Positions 42,105-51,217 of a DNA stretch of 55,728 bases are shown one piece after another (positions within the stretch are counted from its first letter, which is position 1; each line of letters opens with the position of its first letter). The notes beneath the pieces were generated by a model. That model ran no database searches and was not told where the DNA came from. It saw nothing but the letters and a program-made list of their open reading frames with translations. The stretch is taken from assembly GCF_001424545.1 (NCBI RefSeq), contig NZ_LMQL01000006.1:63065-118792 (forward strand), given 5' to 3'. The DNA is from Ramlibacter sp. Leaf400. Its GTDB lineage: Bacteria; Pseudomonadota; Gammaproteobacteria; Burkholderiales; Burkholderiaceae_C. The translations under genes were made by a program, and so were the position numbers.

Positions 42105-42728
42105 TCAGGCGGCTTCCTGCTCGCGCTTGCGGTCCGCCTTGCCGAACCGCCACACGCGCCACAGGTAGCCGCCCACCAGGACCACCAGCACGCCGCGGGT
42201 GATCCACTCGACCAGGTCCTTGGCTTCCTCGTAGCGCGACTGCAGCATGTAGCCCACGCCCATCAGCAGCGCGCTCCAGGCCGTCGTGCCGACCAGCGAC
42301 CAGAGCAGGAAGCTCGCCACCGGCATGCGGCCCACGCCGGCGGGCATGGAGATCACGCTGCGCACGGCGGGCACCAGGCGCCCGAACGCCACCGACATCG
42401 GCCCGTGCCGCTTGAACCACGCCTGCGCGCGGTCGATGTCCTGCGGCTCCAGCGTGAGCAGCCGGCCATGCCGCTGCGCGAACCGCTGCAGGCCGCCGTG
42501 CCCCAGCTTGCGGCCGAGCCAGTACCAGGGCAGCGCGCCCAGCAGCGACCCGGTGACGGCCGCGACCAGCACGCCCACCGGCTGCAGCTTGCCCGAGGCC
42601 GCCACGTAGCCGGCGAACGGCAGCACGAGTTCCGAGGGGATCGGCGGGAACACGTTCTCCAGCATCATCAGCAGTGCGATGCCCAGGTAGCCGGTGCGCT
42701 CGATGACGCTGATGATCCATTCGGACAT
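42105..42728 (-). CDS. DedA family membrane protein
   Basis: A 207-residue inner-membrane protein of the DedA/SNARE-associated family. Landmarks are ENVFPPIPSELVLPFAGYVA and, in the second half, FGRLVPAVRSVISMPAGVGRM. DedA proteins flip polyprenyl phosphates or phospholipids and help maintain membrane potential. It converges on the GspB-like gene, with 4 bp between the stops. Confidence 0.93.
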   Translation of the reverse strand: MSEWIISVIERTGYLGIALLMMLENVFPPIPSELVLPFAGYVAASGKLQPVGVLVAAVTGSLLGALPWYWLGRKLGHGGLQRFAQRHGRLLTLEPQDIDRAQAWFKRHGPMSVAFGRLVPAVRSVISMPAGVGRMPVASFLLWSLVGTTAWSALLMGVGYMLQSRYEEAKDLVEWITRGVLVVLVGGYLWRVWRFGKADRKREQEAA

Positions 42729-42866
42729 GCAGGGAGCTTAGGAAGCCGCGCGCCCGCGCGGCGTCCCTCAAGCGCCTGCGCGGCTGTCGGACTCGCGCTG
42801 ACGCGCGGCGGGGCGGGAAACAGGGTGTGAGTTGGGGCCGTGCCTGGGCTACGTTTGGCCCCACGT

Positions 42867-42956
42867 CGTCATTCCCGCGAAGGCGGGAATCCAGTGCGTC
42901 CGCCTTTCCGGCGGACTGCCCGAAGCCCTGGATCCCCGCCTTCGCGGGGATGACGG
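42867..42956. repeat. Inverted REP pair (BIME-like)
   Basis: CGTCATTCCCGCGAAGGCGG starts the first palindrome (ATTCCC/GGGAAT); the second ends GCCTTCGCGGGGATGACGG (ATCCCC/GGGGAT). The layout is the same as at 8430-8519, including the related loop around GCGTCCGCCTT. It lies between dedA and metY. Confidence 0.85.
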
Positions 42957-43008
42957 GAGTTGATTGACGGGATGACGTGCTTGTCGGCGGGGATGGGGAG
43001 GCGCCCTC

Positions 43009-44331
43009 TCAGCCCACCGCCTTGCGCAACGCCTGGTCCACGTCCCACAGGATGTCTTCGCACTCCTCGATCCCCACCGACAGCCGGACCATGTCCGCGC
43101 TCACCCCGGCCTGCGCCAATTGCGCGTCGTCCAGTTGCCGGTGCGTCGTCGACGCCGGATGGATCACCAGCGTCTTCGCATCGCCGATGTTCGCCAGGTG
43201 GCTGGCGAACTCGCAGGCATCGATGAAGCGCTCGCCCGCACGCGCGGGATCGGCCGCCTTGATGCCGAACGTGAGGATGCCCGAGCACCCCGGCGTGCCA
43301 TCGACCGCACGGAACTGCTTCTTCGCCAGCGCATGGTCCGCGGAAGAGGACAGGCCCGGATAGTTCACCCAGCTCACCAGCGGATGCTCGGCCAGGAACT
43401 GCGCCACGGCCAGCGCGTTGCGGCAGTGCGCCTGCATGCGCAGGTGCAGCGTCTCGATGCCCTGCAGGATCAGCCACGCATTCAGGGGCGACAGCGAACC
43501 GCCGAAGGTGCGGTTGACCTCCATGCGCGCCTTCATCGTGTAGCCGAAGTCGCCGAAGGTCTCGTAGAACTTGACGCCGTGATAAGCCTTGCTGGGCTCC
43601 AGCATCTCGGGGAACTTGTCGCGCGAAAGCGGCGAGCCCCAGTCGAACTTGCCCGACTCCACCACCACGCCGGCCATCGTGGTCCCGTGGCCTCCCAGGT
43701 ACTTGGTCGCGCTGTGCACGACGATGTCGGCGCCGAAGGCGAAGGGGTTGCACAGGTAGGGGCTGGCCACCGTGTTGTCGATCACCAGCGGCAGGCCGTG
43801 CTCGTGCGCGATCTTCGCCACCGGCTCGATGTCGAACACGTTCACGCGCGGATTGCCCAGCGTCTCGCCGTAGACCGCGCGAGTGGTGGGCCGGATCGCC
43901 TTGCGGAAGTTGTCCGGGTCGGCGGGGTCCACGAAGGTGGTCTCGATCCCCAGCCGCGCGAAGCCCACGCCCAGCTGCCCCACCGTGCCGCCGTACAGCG
44001 TGGACGCCGCCACGATGTGGTCGCCCGCCTTCACGATGGCCAGCAGCGCCGTCATCTGCGCCGCCATGCCGGTGGCGCAGGCCAGCGCCGCGCGGCCGCC
44101 TTCGAGGGAGGCCACGCGCTCCTCCAGCACCGCCACCGTGGGGTTGCTGATGCGGCTGTAGACGTTGCCGAAGGTCTGCAGGTTGAACAGGCTGGCCGCG
44201 TGCTCGGCCGAGTCGAACACGAAGCTGGTGGTCTGGTGGATCGGCGTGGCGCGCGCGCCGGTCACCGGGTCGGGGATGGCGCCGGCGTGCACGGCACGCG
44301 TGGCGAATCCGAATTCGCGGTCCTGGGCCAT
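43009..44331 (-). CDS. metY: O-acetylhomoserine sulfhydrylase (MetY type)
   Basis: A 440-residue PLP-dependent Cys/Met-metabolism enzyme that makes homocysteine from O-acetylhomoserine and sulfide. The N-terminus FATRAVHAGAIPDPVTGARA and the PLP lysine in VHSATKYLGGHGTTMAGVVV are typical of MetY, as is the length of about 430 residues (the MetZ/MetB type is shorter). It begins 20 bp after the CoA-binding protein gene and is likely co-transcribed with it. No SAM- or SAH-responsive riboswitch could be recognised upstream. Confidence 0.93.
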   Translation of the reverse strand: MAQDREFGFATRAVHAGAIPDPVTGARATPIHQTTSFVFDSAEHAASLFNLQTFGNVYSRISNPTVAVLEERVASLEGGRAALACATGMAAQMTALLAIVKAGDHIVAASTLYGGTVGQLGVGFARLGIETTFVDPADPDNFRKAIRPTTRAVYGETLGNPRVNVFDIEPVAKIAHEHGLPLVIDNTVASPYLCNPFAFGADIVVHSATKYLGGHGTTMAGVVVESGKFDWGSPLSRDKFPEMLEPSKAYHGVKFYETFGDFGYTMKARMEVNRTFGGSLSPLNAWLILQGIETLHLRMQAHCRNALAVAQFLAEHPLVSWVNYPGLSSSADHALAKKQFRAVDGTPGCSGILTFGIKAADPARAGERFIDACEFASHLANIGDAKTLVIHPASTTHRQLDDAQLAQAGVSADMVRLSVGIEECEDILWDVDQALRKAVG

Positions 44332-44350
44332 GAGGTCCTTCGTTCTTTTT

Positions 44351-44842
44351 TCAGTAAGGCAGTTGCTGCGGGCGGCGCGCGGAGATCACGCGCGTGTTCA
44401 CGCCGGCCCAGTTGAGGCCACCGAAGAGGCGCGCGTGCTCGATCTTCACGCAGCGGTCCATCACGACGTCCAGGCCCGCGGCGCGCGCCTGCGCCGCCGA
44501 CTCCTCGTTCACCACGCCCAGTTGCAGCCACAGGCACTTCGCGCCGATGGCGATGGCCTCGCGCGCGATCGGCGGGATGTCCTCGCTGCGCCGGAAGCAG
44601 TCGACCATGTCGATCTTCACGCCCTGCGCGCCCAGGGCCTCGGCCGCGGCCGCGAGGCTCGGGTGGCAGCGCTCGCCCAGGATCTCCTGCGCGCCCGGGT
44701 TCACCGGCACGATGCGGTAGCCGTGCGCCTGCATGTACTTGGCCGCGAAGAAGCTCGGCCGGTGCCACTGCGGCGACAGGCCCACCACGGCGAGGGTGCG
44801 GCAGGTGCCCAGGATGTGCCGCAGCTGGAAGATCGAGTTCAC
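44351..44842 (-). CDS. CoA-binding domain protein (YccU-like)
   Basis: A 163-residue single-domain Rossmann-fold protein of the CoA-binding family. It contains LAVVGLSPQWHRPSFFAAKY, then YRIVPVNPG, VDCFRRSEDIPPIAREAI and KCLWLQLGVVNEE. The function in the cell is unknown. It is encoded directly upstream of metY, which suggests a link with sulfur amino-acid metabolism, though this is context only. Confidence 0.9.
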   Translation of the reverse strand: MNSIFQLRHILGTCRTLAVVGLSPQWHRPSFFAAKYMQAHGYRIVPVNPGAQEILGERCHPSLAAAAEALGAQGVKIDMVDCFRRSEDIPPIAREAIAIGAKCLWLQLGVVNEESAAQARAAGLDVVMDRCVKIEHARLFGGLNWAGVNTRVISARRPQQLPY

Positions 44843-44982
44843 TGGAAAACCTCCGTGCTGCGCACTGCGATGCGAGCCCCTTCGGGCGGCGGTGCGGAGC
44901 TCATGCGCGCCAGTGTACGGCGCGCGAAAACGCGAAACCGTCCTACCTCCCCGACCGCTGGCTCAGCCTAAGGTGCGCTCCG

Positions 44983-47409
44983 ATGGGCTCAAGACATGAC
45001 ATGGAACTGATCCGCAGGCGCACGCTGATGCAGTGGGCGGCGGCCGGCGCGGTGCCGGCGCTGCCGGGCTGCCTCTGGAGCGAGAACGGCAACGCGCACC
45101 CGCCACGGCCGGGCTTCACCGTGGGCACCAACCTCTCGGGCATGGAGTGGCCCAAGCCCGGCATCCGCAAGGGCGGCAGCTCGGCGCCCAACGTGCACTT
45201 CACCGTGCCGCGCCGGGCCGACATCGCCTGGCTGGCCGACCAGGGCTTCCGCCGCAACCGGCTGCCGGTGCTGTGGGAGATGCTGCAGCCGGTGTTGCAC
45301 GACGCCCGGCCCAACGCGCAGGCGCGTTCGCTGGTGGGCGAGCCCGGCGAGTTCCATGCGCAGTACGCGCAGGCCATCACCGACGTGCTCGATGCCCACG
45401 CGGCCGTGGGCGCCAAGGTCATCCTGGACCTGCACAACTACTGCCGCTACCGCGACTTCCGCTACGCGCCCGATGGCAGTGTTCCCGGGCTCAAGCCCGG
45501 GCCCACGCCGCTGCAGCGCGCCTACACCGAGGACGCGGGCGGCGTGCAGGAACGCATCTTCTCGCTCGCAGCCGGGGCCACGCTGACCCAGGCGCACTTC
45601 GCCGATTTCTGGACGCGGGCCGCGCGGCGCTGGAAGGACCACGCCGGCCTGGCGGGCTACGGCCTGATGAACGAGCCGCACGACCTGCCCCGGCCCGGGC
45701 AGTTGCAGGAGAGCCAGGGCGGCGGCGAGGACCTCGCGATCTGGCCGGCCTACGCGCGCGCGGCGGTGGCGGCGATCCGCAAGGTCGATCCGCGCACGCC
45801 GATCTACGTGGCCGGCAACGAATGGAGCGCGGCCATGTCCATGGCCAGCCGCAACCCCGGCTTCCCGCTGGCCGGCGAGAACTTGGTCTACGAGGTCCAC
45901 CTGTACCTGGACGCGGCGAGCAACGGCCATGCGTTCGACTTCGAGACCGAGGTGGGCAAGGGCTTCAGCGCGGGCGTGGGCCGGCGGGCCATCGACATGG
46001 ACACGGGTGCGAAACGCCTCGCCCTGGCCGCCAGCTGGGCCCGCGAGAAGAACCTGAAGCTGGCCCTCACCGAGATCGGCATGCCGCTGGGCGACGCGCG
46101 CTGGCAGGAGATGTTCCAGCGCACGCTGGCGCAGGCCGCGCGTGAAGGCGTCGAGGTCTACAGCTGGATGGGCGGCAACCACTGGCCGGTGCGCAACTAC
46201 CCGATCCACCATGTGCCCGGGTGGCACCAGCACCGCACCCTGGAGCCGGCCGTGGCCGGCCCCCTGCAGCAGGCGGCCCACGAGGCCAGGGTGGCGCTGT
46301 ACGACGACGGCGGCGGCTGGTCGGCGAATGGCCGCGAGGTGACGATCACCGTGTACGCGCGCGGCTGGCTGGCGCAGCCGGTCAGCGTGCAGGTCGCGTC
46401 CAGTGGCGGCGGCCGGCTGGGCAAGACCACGCTCACGCTCCCCGCCGGTGCCAACGGCTCCGACAGCTTCACATTCACGCCCGAGCCCGACCGGGTCACC
46501 ACGCTCAGCTACACCGTGGCCGGCGGCCTGCAGGCGCCGCCGCCCCGCAAGGTGTATTCGCTCGCCGATCCGGTGGCGGCCGCGGGCGCAAACCTGGCCG
46601 ACGCGGCGCATGCCCTCCTGGCCAAGTACGCCGCGGGCAAATGGGAGATGGCCCACGGCCACACCGACTACGTGCGTGGCGCGCCGTCGCAGGACGGCCA
46701 GCCGCTGCGCGCGGTGGCCGACACCGGTTTCGGCTCGAGCGCCGGCAACGCGATGGAGATGCTGTGCTTCCTGAACGATGACAGTGCGGCCATGGGCCCC
46801 GCCAAACCGCCCGTGATGCGGACCGTCGACGGTCGCAAGGCGATGGACATGTCGGCGCCGGGGAGCTGGGGCCTGTGGTGCAAAAAGCGCGCGCCCCTGC
46901 CCGGCGTGCAGCCGCGGCCGCGCGACCGCGTGCTGTACGACCTGCAGGACGACCACTTCGCCATCGTCGCGATCGTGTCGCCGGACGCCAACGCCAGCGG
47001 CGCGGTGTTCCAGGCGTCGCGCGCCGAGCAGCGGCAGTTCAGCGAACTCGTGCTCGAACGCGGGCGGCCGCAGGCGCGCTGGAGCGACGGGCGCGGCCAG
47101 CCGGTGGTGGTCGGCGCGCCGGACAGCCTGCCGCCCCGCGTGCCGGCCGTGCTCACGCTGGCCAGCGCGGGGGGATCACAAGCGCTGAGGGTCAACGGCC
47201 GCGAGGCCGGCCAGATGCGCGCGCAGCTTCCGAACGCCGCGTTCGACCAGCTGCTGATCGGCTGGGGCTTCGTCGACCACTACCCGCGGGAGAGCTTCCG
47301 CGGGCTGGTGTTCGGCGCCATCGCGGGCAAAGGCCGGCCGACGGAGGCGGAACTGGCGGTGCTGGAGCGCTACTTGATGTCGCTGGGGTCGGATCGGGAA
47401 AAGACCTGA
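44983..47409 (+). CDS. Glycoside hydrolase family 5 lipoprotein with C-terminal lectin-like domain
   Basis: An exported protein of about 808 residues. The N-terminus has a twin-arginine-like signal (IRRRTLMQWAAAGAVPALPG) ending in a lipobox-like PGC. The catalytic domain (about residues 40-400) is GH5-type: acid/base Glu in GYGLMNEPHD and nucleophile Glu in LALTEIGMPLG, so it should retain configuration and cleave beta-glucans or similar. A beta-sandwich region follows (410-530), then a LamG/concanavalin-like domain (about 640-800, RESFRGLVFGAIAG). AAGGTG precedes the ATG at 44983; an ATG at 45001 is also possible. It may act on cellulose or extracellular polysaccharide; no cellulose synthase genes are nearby. 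Confidence 0.85.
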   Translation: MGSRHDMELIRRRTLMQWAAAGAVPALPGCLWSENGNAHPPRPGFTVGTNLSGMEWPKPGIRKGGSSAPNVHFTVPRRADIAWLADQGFRRNRLPVLWEMLQPVLHDARPNAQARSLVGEPGEFHAQYAQAITDVLDAHAAVGAKVILDLHNYCRYRDFRYAPDGSVPGLKPGPTPLQRAYTEDAGGVQERIFSLAAGATLTQAHFADFWTRAARRWKDHAGLAGYGLMNEPHDLPRPGQLQESQGGGEDLAIWPAYARAAVAAIRKVDPRTPIYVAGNEWSAAMSMASRNPGFPLAGENLVYEVHLYLDAASNGHAFDFETEVGKGFSAGVGRRAIDMDTGAKRLALAASWAREKNLKLALTEIGMPLGDARWQEMFQRTLAQAAREGVEVYSWMGGNHWPVRNYPIHHVPGWHQHRTLEPAVAGPLQQAAHEARVALYDDGGGWSANGREVTITVYARGWLAQPVSVQVASSGGGRLGKTTLTLPAGANGSDSFTFTPEPDRVTTLSYTVAGGLQAPPPRKVYSLADPVAAAGANLADAAHALLAKYAAGKWEMAHGHTDYVRGAPSQDGQPLRAVADTGFGSSAGNAMEMLCFLNDDSAAMGPAKPPVMRTVDGRKAMDMSAPGSWGLWCKKRAPLPGVQPRPRDRVLYDLQDDHFAIVAIVSPDANASGAVFQASRAEQRQFSELVLERGRPQARWSDGRGQPVVVGAPDSLPPRVPAVLTLASAGGSQALRVNGREAGQMRAQLPNAAFDQLLIGWGFVDHYPRESFRGLVFGAIAGKGRPTEAELAVLERYLMSLGSDREKT

Positions 47410-47453
47410 CGCGCTTGCAGCCCGCCGAGGGGCCGCGGTAGTCCGAGCCGCTT

Positions 47454-48098
47454 TCAGTCGCGGCTGGCGTAGGAGTCCGTCGAGTCCAGCGAGCCGAACC
47501 TGCTGTAGCGCTCGCGCGAACGGCGCATGTACTGCTCGCGCAGCTTGCGGTGGCGCCGGTGCGCCGCCAGGCGTTCACCCAGCTGCTGCTGCAGCACGGA
47601 CAGGCCGCCGCTGGAAGGCGGCAACTCGTCGACCAGCAGGTCGGGCACCAGCACGGCTTCGCCGCCGTCCAGGTCCAGCTCGATGCGGCAGGGCGAGCCC
47701 AGCACGCGCACGGCGCGGTCCAGCGCCTGCTGGCGGGTGCAGTCGGTGATCAGCAGCGTGAACTGGGTGGGGCCGGTGCGGGCCGCCAGGCCCTGCACGC
47801 CGGCCACCAGGCGCAGGTCGTCCGCGACCTGGCGCAGGGCCCGGCGCCGCGCGGGCTGGCCATAGAGCTCGCTCAACTCGGGCAGCTCCTCGAAGTCGAA
47901 GACGATCAGGGCGGCGCTGCGGCGGTGGCTGCGCGCCAGCAGCCGGTTGCCCGCCGCCAGCAGGCCCGGGCGGTCCAGCAGGGCGGGGCTGCCGCCGCGC
48001 AGGCGCGCCAGCAGGCGCCACAGCAGGTGGAGCCATCGCCGCCGCGGCCGGTGGACGTGATCGGTTGCGGCCTGTGGCAGGGCCGCCGAGTCGTACAT
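47454..48098 (-). CDS. Degenerate GGDEF-domain protein
   Basis: A 214-residue protein. After a basic N-terminus (RPRRRWLHLLWRLLARLRG, possibly membrane-associating) comes a GGDEF-like fold: AALIVFDFEELPELSELYGQ, then LVAGVQGLAARTGPTQFTLL. The active-site motif, normally RxGGDEF, is RTGPTQF, so cyclic-di-GMP synthesis is not expected. It may bind a nucleotide or partner instead. The C-terminus is Arg- and Ser-rich. AGGGAG lies 11 bases before the ATG at 48098. It converges on the GH5 gene. Confidence 0.72.
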   Translation of the reverse strand: MYDSAALPQAATDHVHRPRRRWLHLLWRLLARLRGGSPALLDRPGLLAAGNRLLARSHRRSAALIVFDFEELPELSELYGQPARRRALRQVADDLRLVAGVQGLAARTGPTQFTLLITDCTRQQALDRAVRVLGSPCRIELDLDGGEAVLVPDLLVDELPPSSGGLSVLQQQLGERLAAHRRHRKLREQYMRRSRERYSRFGSLDSTDSYASRD

Positions 48099-48254
48099 GG
48101 TGGAAATCGCTCCCTGGGGTGCCGCACCCGCTCGTGTGCCCGGCGGTATGCGTGGAGCCATTGTCAGGCGATGTGAGCCGCCGTAACTAAGCAATTCCGC
48201 CAATCGGGGCGATCGGCACGAGGACGTGGCGGGGGCGCTGCATTCGGTGGAATT

Positions 48255-48350
48255 CGTCATTCCCGCGGAGGCGGGAATCCAGGGCTTCCGCCTTCCTCAA
48301 TCGCCGGGGGGGCGCGCTGCGCTGGATTCCCGCCTCCGCGGGAATGACGG
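48255..48350. repeat. Inverted REP pair (BIME-like)
   Basis: Both palindromes are of the ATTCCC/GGGAAT kind: CGTCATTCCCGCGGAGGCGG at the left and CGCCTCCGCGGGAATGACGG at the right. The stems use GGAGG/CCTCC where other copies have GAAGG/CCTTC. It lies in the 286-bp gap between the degenerate GGDEF gene and the redoxin gene; I see nothing else in that gap. Confidence 0.85.
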
Positions 48351-48384
48351 TGACCTTGATTGGCGAGGTGCGCTCGCCTCTGCC

Positions 48385-49008
48385 TCAGGCCCCGCTCTTG
48401 TACTTGATCGAACACCCATAAGGCCGCGAGGTCGCCACCGTCAGCGGCTTGCCCGCGAGCGCCTCGCCCAGCCCCTGCTTCACGTAGTTGGTGGCGCGCT
48501 TGATGTCGTCGGGGTTGCTCGAGGGGATGCTGTCGATGCCGCCGGCGTAGGCCAGCCGGCCCTGCGGATCGACGATGTACATGTGCGGCGTGGTGCGGGC
48601 GCCGTAGGCCTTGCCGGCCGTGCCTTCCTCGTCGCCCAGCAGGTGCGTGGGCGCGGACTTGCGCTCCTTCATCCACGCGGCCACCTTGGCCGGCTCCTGG
48701 TAGTCGTACGCGCCCTTCTCGGTGGAGTTGATCGACAGCCACACCACGCCCCGGCCCACCGCCTCCTGCTGCGTGGCCGGCATGTTGCCGCTGTCGTAGT
48801 GCTTGCGAACGTAGGGGCAGCCGGGGTTGGTCCACTCCAGCACCACGTGCTTGCCGCGGAAGTCCGACAGCTTGACGGCCTTGCCGGACGCATCGGTGAG
48901 CGTGAAGTCCGGTGCAGGCTGGCCCACGGCGGGCGCGGCGTGCGCCGCCACGAGGAAGGGCGCCAGCGCGGCGAAGGAGCAGGCGGCGATGAAGGGACGG
49001 CGCAGCAT
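48385..49008 (-). CDS. Periplasmic redoxin / thioredoxin-like protein
   Basis: A 207-residue exported protein (signal peptide to about residue 24, cleaved after AHA). The domain starts QPAPDFTLTDASGKAVKLSD and has a single active-site cysteine in NPGCPYVRKHY, as in AhpC/TSA-like redoxins rather than CXXC thioredoxins. A second cysteine is near the C-terminus (RPYGCSIKY). It probably reduces peroxides or receives electrons in the periplasm. AAAGGA precedes the ATG. The gene starts 11 bp after the ScsB/DsbD gene, which is a likely electron donor. Confidence 0.88.
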   Translation of the reverse strand: MLRRPFIAACSFAALAPFLVAAHAAPAVGQPAPDFTLTDASGKAVKLSDFRGKHVVLEWTNPGCPYVRKHYDSGNMPATQQEAVGRGVVWLSINSTEKGAYDYQEPAKVAAWMKERKSAPTHLLGDEEGTAGKAYGARTTPHMYIVDPQGRLAYAGGIDSIPSSNPDDIKRATNYVKQGLGEALAGKPLTVATSRPYGCSIKYKSGA

Positions 49009-49019
49009 GGGGATTCCTT

Positions 49020-51173
49020 TCACTGTTGCGAGACGACGGACAAGACTTCCTCCACCCCCAGGACCTCGGACAGCACCACCGGCGGGCTGCCCTTCCGGTA
49101 GAAGACGTAGACCGGCACGCCGCTGCGGCCCAGCGCCGACAGCGCGGCCGTGATGGCCGGATCGCGCCGGGTCCAGTCGGCGCGCAGCAGCGCGACGTTG
49201 TGGCGCCTGAGGCCGTCCAGCACCTGGCGGTCGGTCAGCGTGGTCTTCTTGTTGTACTGGCAGGTGACGCACCACGCGGCGGTGAAATCGACGAACACCG
49301 GCTGGCCCGCCGCCACGTACTGCTCCACGCGCGACACCGACCACGGCTGCCAGTCGCCATCGCTGCGCGCCGCCTGCTGCGAGGCCGGCGGAAGTTGCAC
49401 CAGCTGCGGCACGGCGGCCCAGGCCAGCGCGACCAGGCCCAGCGCCGCCAGGCCCGACAGCGCCAGCCGCGCGCGGCCGCGCAAGGTGAGCGTCCACACC
49501 AGCAGGCTCATGGCCACCAGCAGCGCGAGCAGGGCGCCGGCGCCGTCGATGCCGCTCTGCTGGCCCAGCACCCACACCAGCCAGGCCACGGTGGCGAACA
49601 TCGGGAAGGCCATCAGCCTGCGGAACACGTCCATCCACGCGCCGGGCCGCGGCAGCCAGCGCGCGGCCGCGGGCGCGAGGCTCGCCGCGAGGTAGGGCAG
49701 GGCCATGCCCAGGCCGAGGAACGCGAACACCGCCAGCGCCTGCGGCGGCGGCAGCGTCACCGCCAGGCCGAGCGACGCGCCCATGAACGGCGCGGTGCAG
49801 GGCGACGCGATGGCCACCGCGAGCACGCCGGACAGGAAGGCGTTGCCCACCGGGTGCTTCATCTCCATCGACGCCACCGACGAGGGCAGCATCGCGCCGA
49901 ACTCGAACACGCCCGACAGGTTGAGCGCGAGCAGCGTGAACAGCGCGGCCAGCGCCGCGACCACCAGCGGCGACTGCAGCTGGAAGCCCCAGCCGAGCTG
50001 CTCGCCGGCCGCCCGCAGCCCCAGCATCAGCCCGCCCAGCGCGAGGAAGGACAGCACCACGCCGGCCGTGTAGGCCGCGCCGGCGACGCGGCGGCGACGG
50101 GCGTCGCCTGCATGACCGGCGAAACCGACCATCTTGATCGCGAGCACGGGGAACACGCAGGGCATCAGGTTGAGGATCAGGCCGCCGAGCAGCGCTCCGG
50201 CGAGCGCCGCCAGCAGGCCGATGCCCGGGCCGGGCGGCAGGGCGGAGCCGGATGCATTGCGGCGAAGCGCCTCCTCCAGCGCCGGCGACACCGCGGCGGG
50301 TGCGGCCGTTTTCGGCCAGGTGCCCACCACCTTGAGTTCGGCGCGCCAACCCTGGCGGCCATCCGCCACCACCACCGGCATCACGCCGGGGCTGGCGCTG
50401 CGCTGCGGGGAGAGCGGCACGCGGGCGGTCCACACCGCGCCGTTCCAGCCCTGGGTCCAGGCGCCGGCGGTCTCGATCACCTCCGGCGTCTCGGGGAAGA
50501 ACTCCAGCCGCTTGCCGCGCACCGACACCGGCAGGCCCTGCACCTGGATCTCCAGTGCGCCGTCGGCGATCCCGGCCGTGCTGTCGGGGATGATGCCGCC
50601 GGGCGTCGTCGCCACCGGCCGCGGCTGGGCCGCGAAGGCCGCCTCGAAGGCCTGCGCGTGGCCCGCGGTGCTGCCGCGAATCGGCAGCTTGATGGCGAAC
50701 TCGCCTTCCTCCGGGATGCACTCCTTGCGGCAGACCAGCCAGTTGGCCTTGAGCCGCACGTCCAGCTCCTGCGCCACCAGCGAGGGCTTGAAGTCGGGCG
50801 CGATCTCCAGCGGCACCGGCAGCAGCACCGTGCCTTCGTAGCCATAGTTGGCCAGCGTGCCGATCGGGATCTTGACCGGCACCGGCCACTGGATGTCGCC
50901 GGCCCGCACGCCCGGCGGCAGCGTCCACTCCAGCTGCGTGGGCAGGCCGGAGTCGCCCGAGTTCTTCCAGTAGGTGTGCCACTCGGGCTGGTGCGCCAGT
51001 TGCAGGCCGATCCAGACTGGCTTGCCCGGCGCCACGCCCTCGGGCGCATGGGCCAGCAGTTCGGCGCGCACGCGCTCGGTGGTGACGACCGACTTCCCGC
51101 CGGCCTGCGCGTGCGCGGCCGCGCCCAGCAGGAGCAGGAGCGGGGCGAACAGCAGGCGCAGGAAGGCGGTCAT
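49020..51173 (-). CDS. ScsB/DsbD-type thiol:disulfide interchange protein
   Basis: A 717-residue inner-membrane protein that carries electrons from cytoplasmic thioredoxin to the periplasm. It has a signal peptide and a periplasmic N-terminal domain with GLQLAHQPEWHTYWKNSGDS and the cysteine pair LVCRKECIPEE. The eight-helix core follows, with membrane cysteines in NLMPCVFPVLAIKM and IASPCTAPFMG. The C-terminal thioredoxin domain has AAWCVTCQYN. The N-terminal domain is more like ScsB than E. coli DsbD. All six redox cysteines are present. The redoxin gene follows immediately. Confidence 0.92.
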   Translation of the reverse strand: MTAFLRLLFAPLLLLLGAAAHAQAGGKSVVTTERVRAELLAHAPEGVAPGKPVWIGLQLAHQPEWHTYWKNSGDSGLPTQLEWTLPPGVRAGDIQWPVPVKIPIGTLANYGYEGTVLLPVPLEIAPDFKPSLVAQELDVRLKANWLVCRKECIPEEGEFAIKLPIRGSTAGHAQAFEAAFAAQPRPVATTPGGIIPDSTAGIADGALEIQVQGLPVSVRGKRLEFFPETPEVIETAGAWTQGWNGAVWTARVPLSPQRSASPGVMPVVVADGRQGWRAELKVVGTWPKTAAPAAVSPALEEALRRNASGSALPPGPGIGLLAALAGALLGGLILNLMPCVFPVLAIKMVGFAGHAGDARRRRVAGAAYTAGVVLSFLALGGLMLGLRAAGEQLGWGFQLQSPLVVAALAALFTLLALNLSGVFEFGAMLPSSVASMEMKHPVGNAFLSGVLAVAIASPCTAPFMGASLGLAVTLPPPQALAVFAFLGLGMALPYLAASLAPAAARWLPRPGAWMDVFRRLMAFPMFATVAWLVWVLGQQSGIDGAGALLALLVAMSLLVWTLTLRGRARLALSGLAALGLVALAWAAVPQLVQLPPASQQAARSDGDWQPWSVSRVEQYVAAGQPVFVDFTAAWCVTCQYNKKTTLTDRQVLDGLRRHNVALLRADWTRRDPAITAALSALGRSGVPVYVFYRKGSPPVVLSEVLGVEEVLSVVSQQ

Positions 51174-51217
51174 GGTCGTGTCGGAGCGCGGCAGTGCGAA
51201 GGAAGTTCCTGTGCGCG

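Noticed and set aside
44843..44982. SAM- or SAH-responsive riboswitch upstream of the CoA-binding protein and metY
   Set aside because: Hairpins can be drawn in this GC-rich leader, but I could not find the conserved core of any known SAM or SAH riboswitch class.
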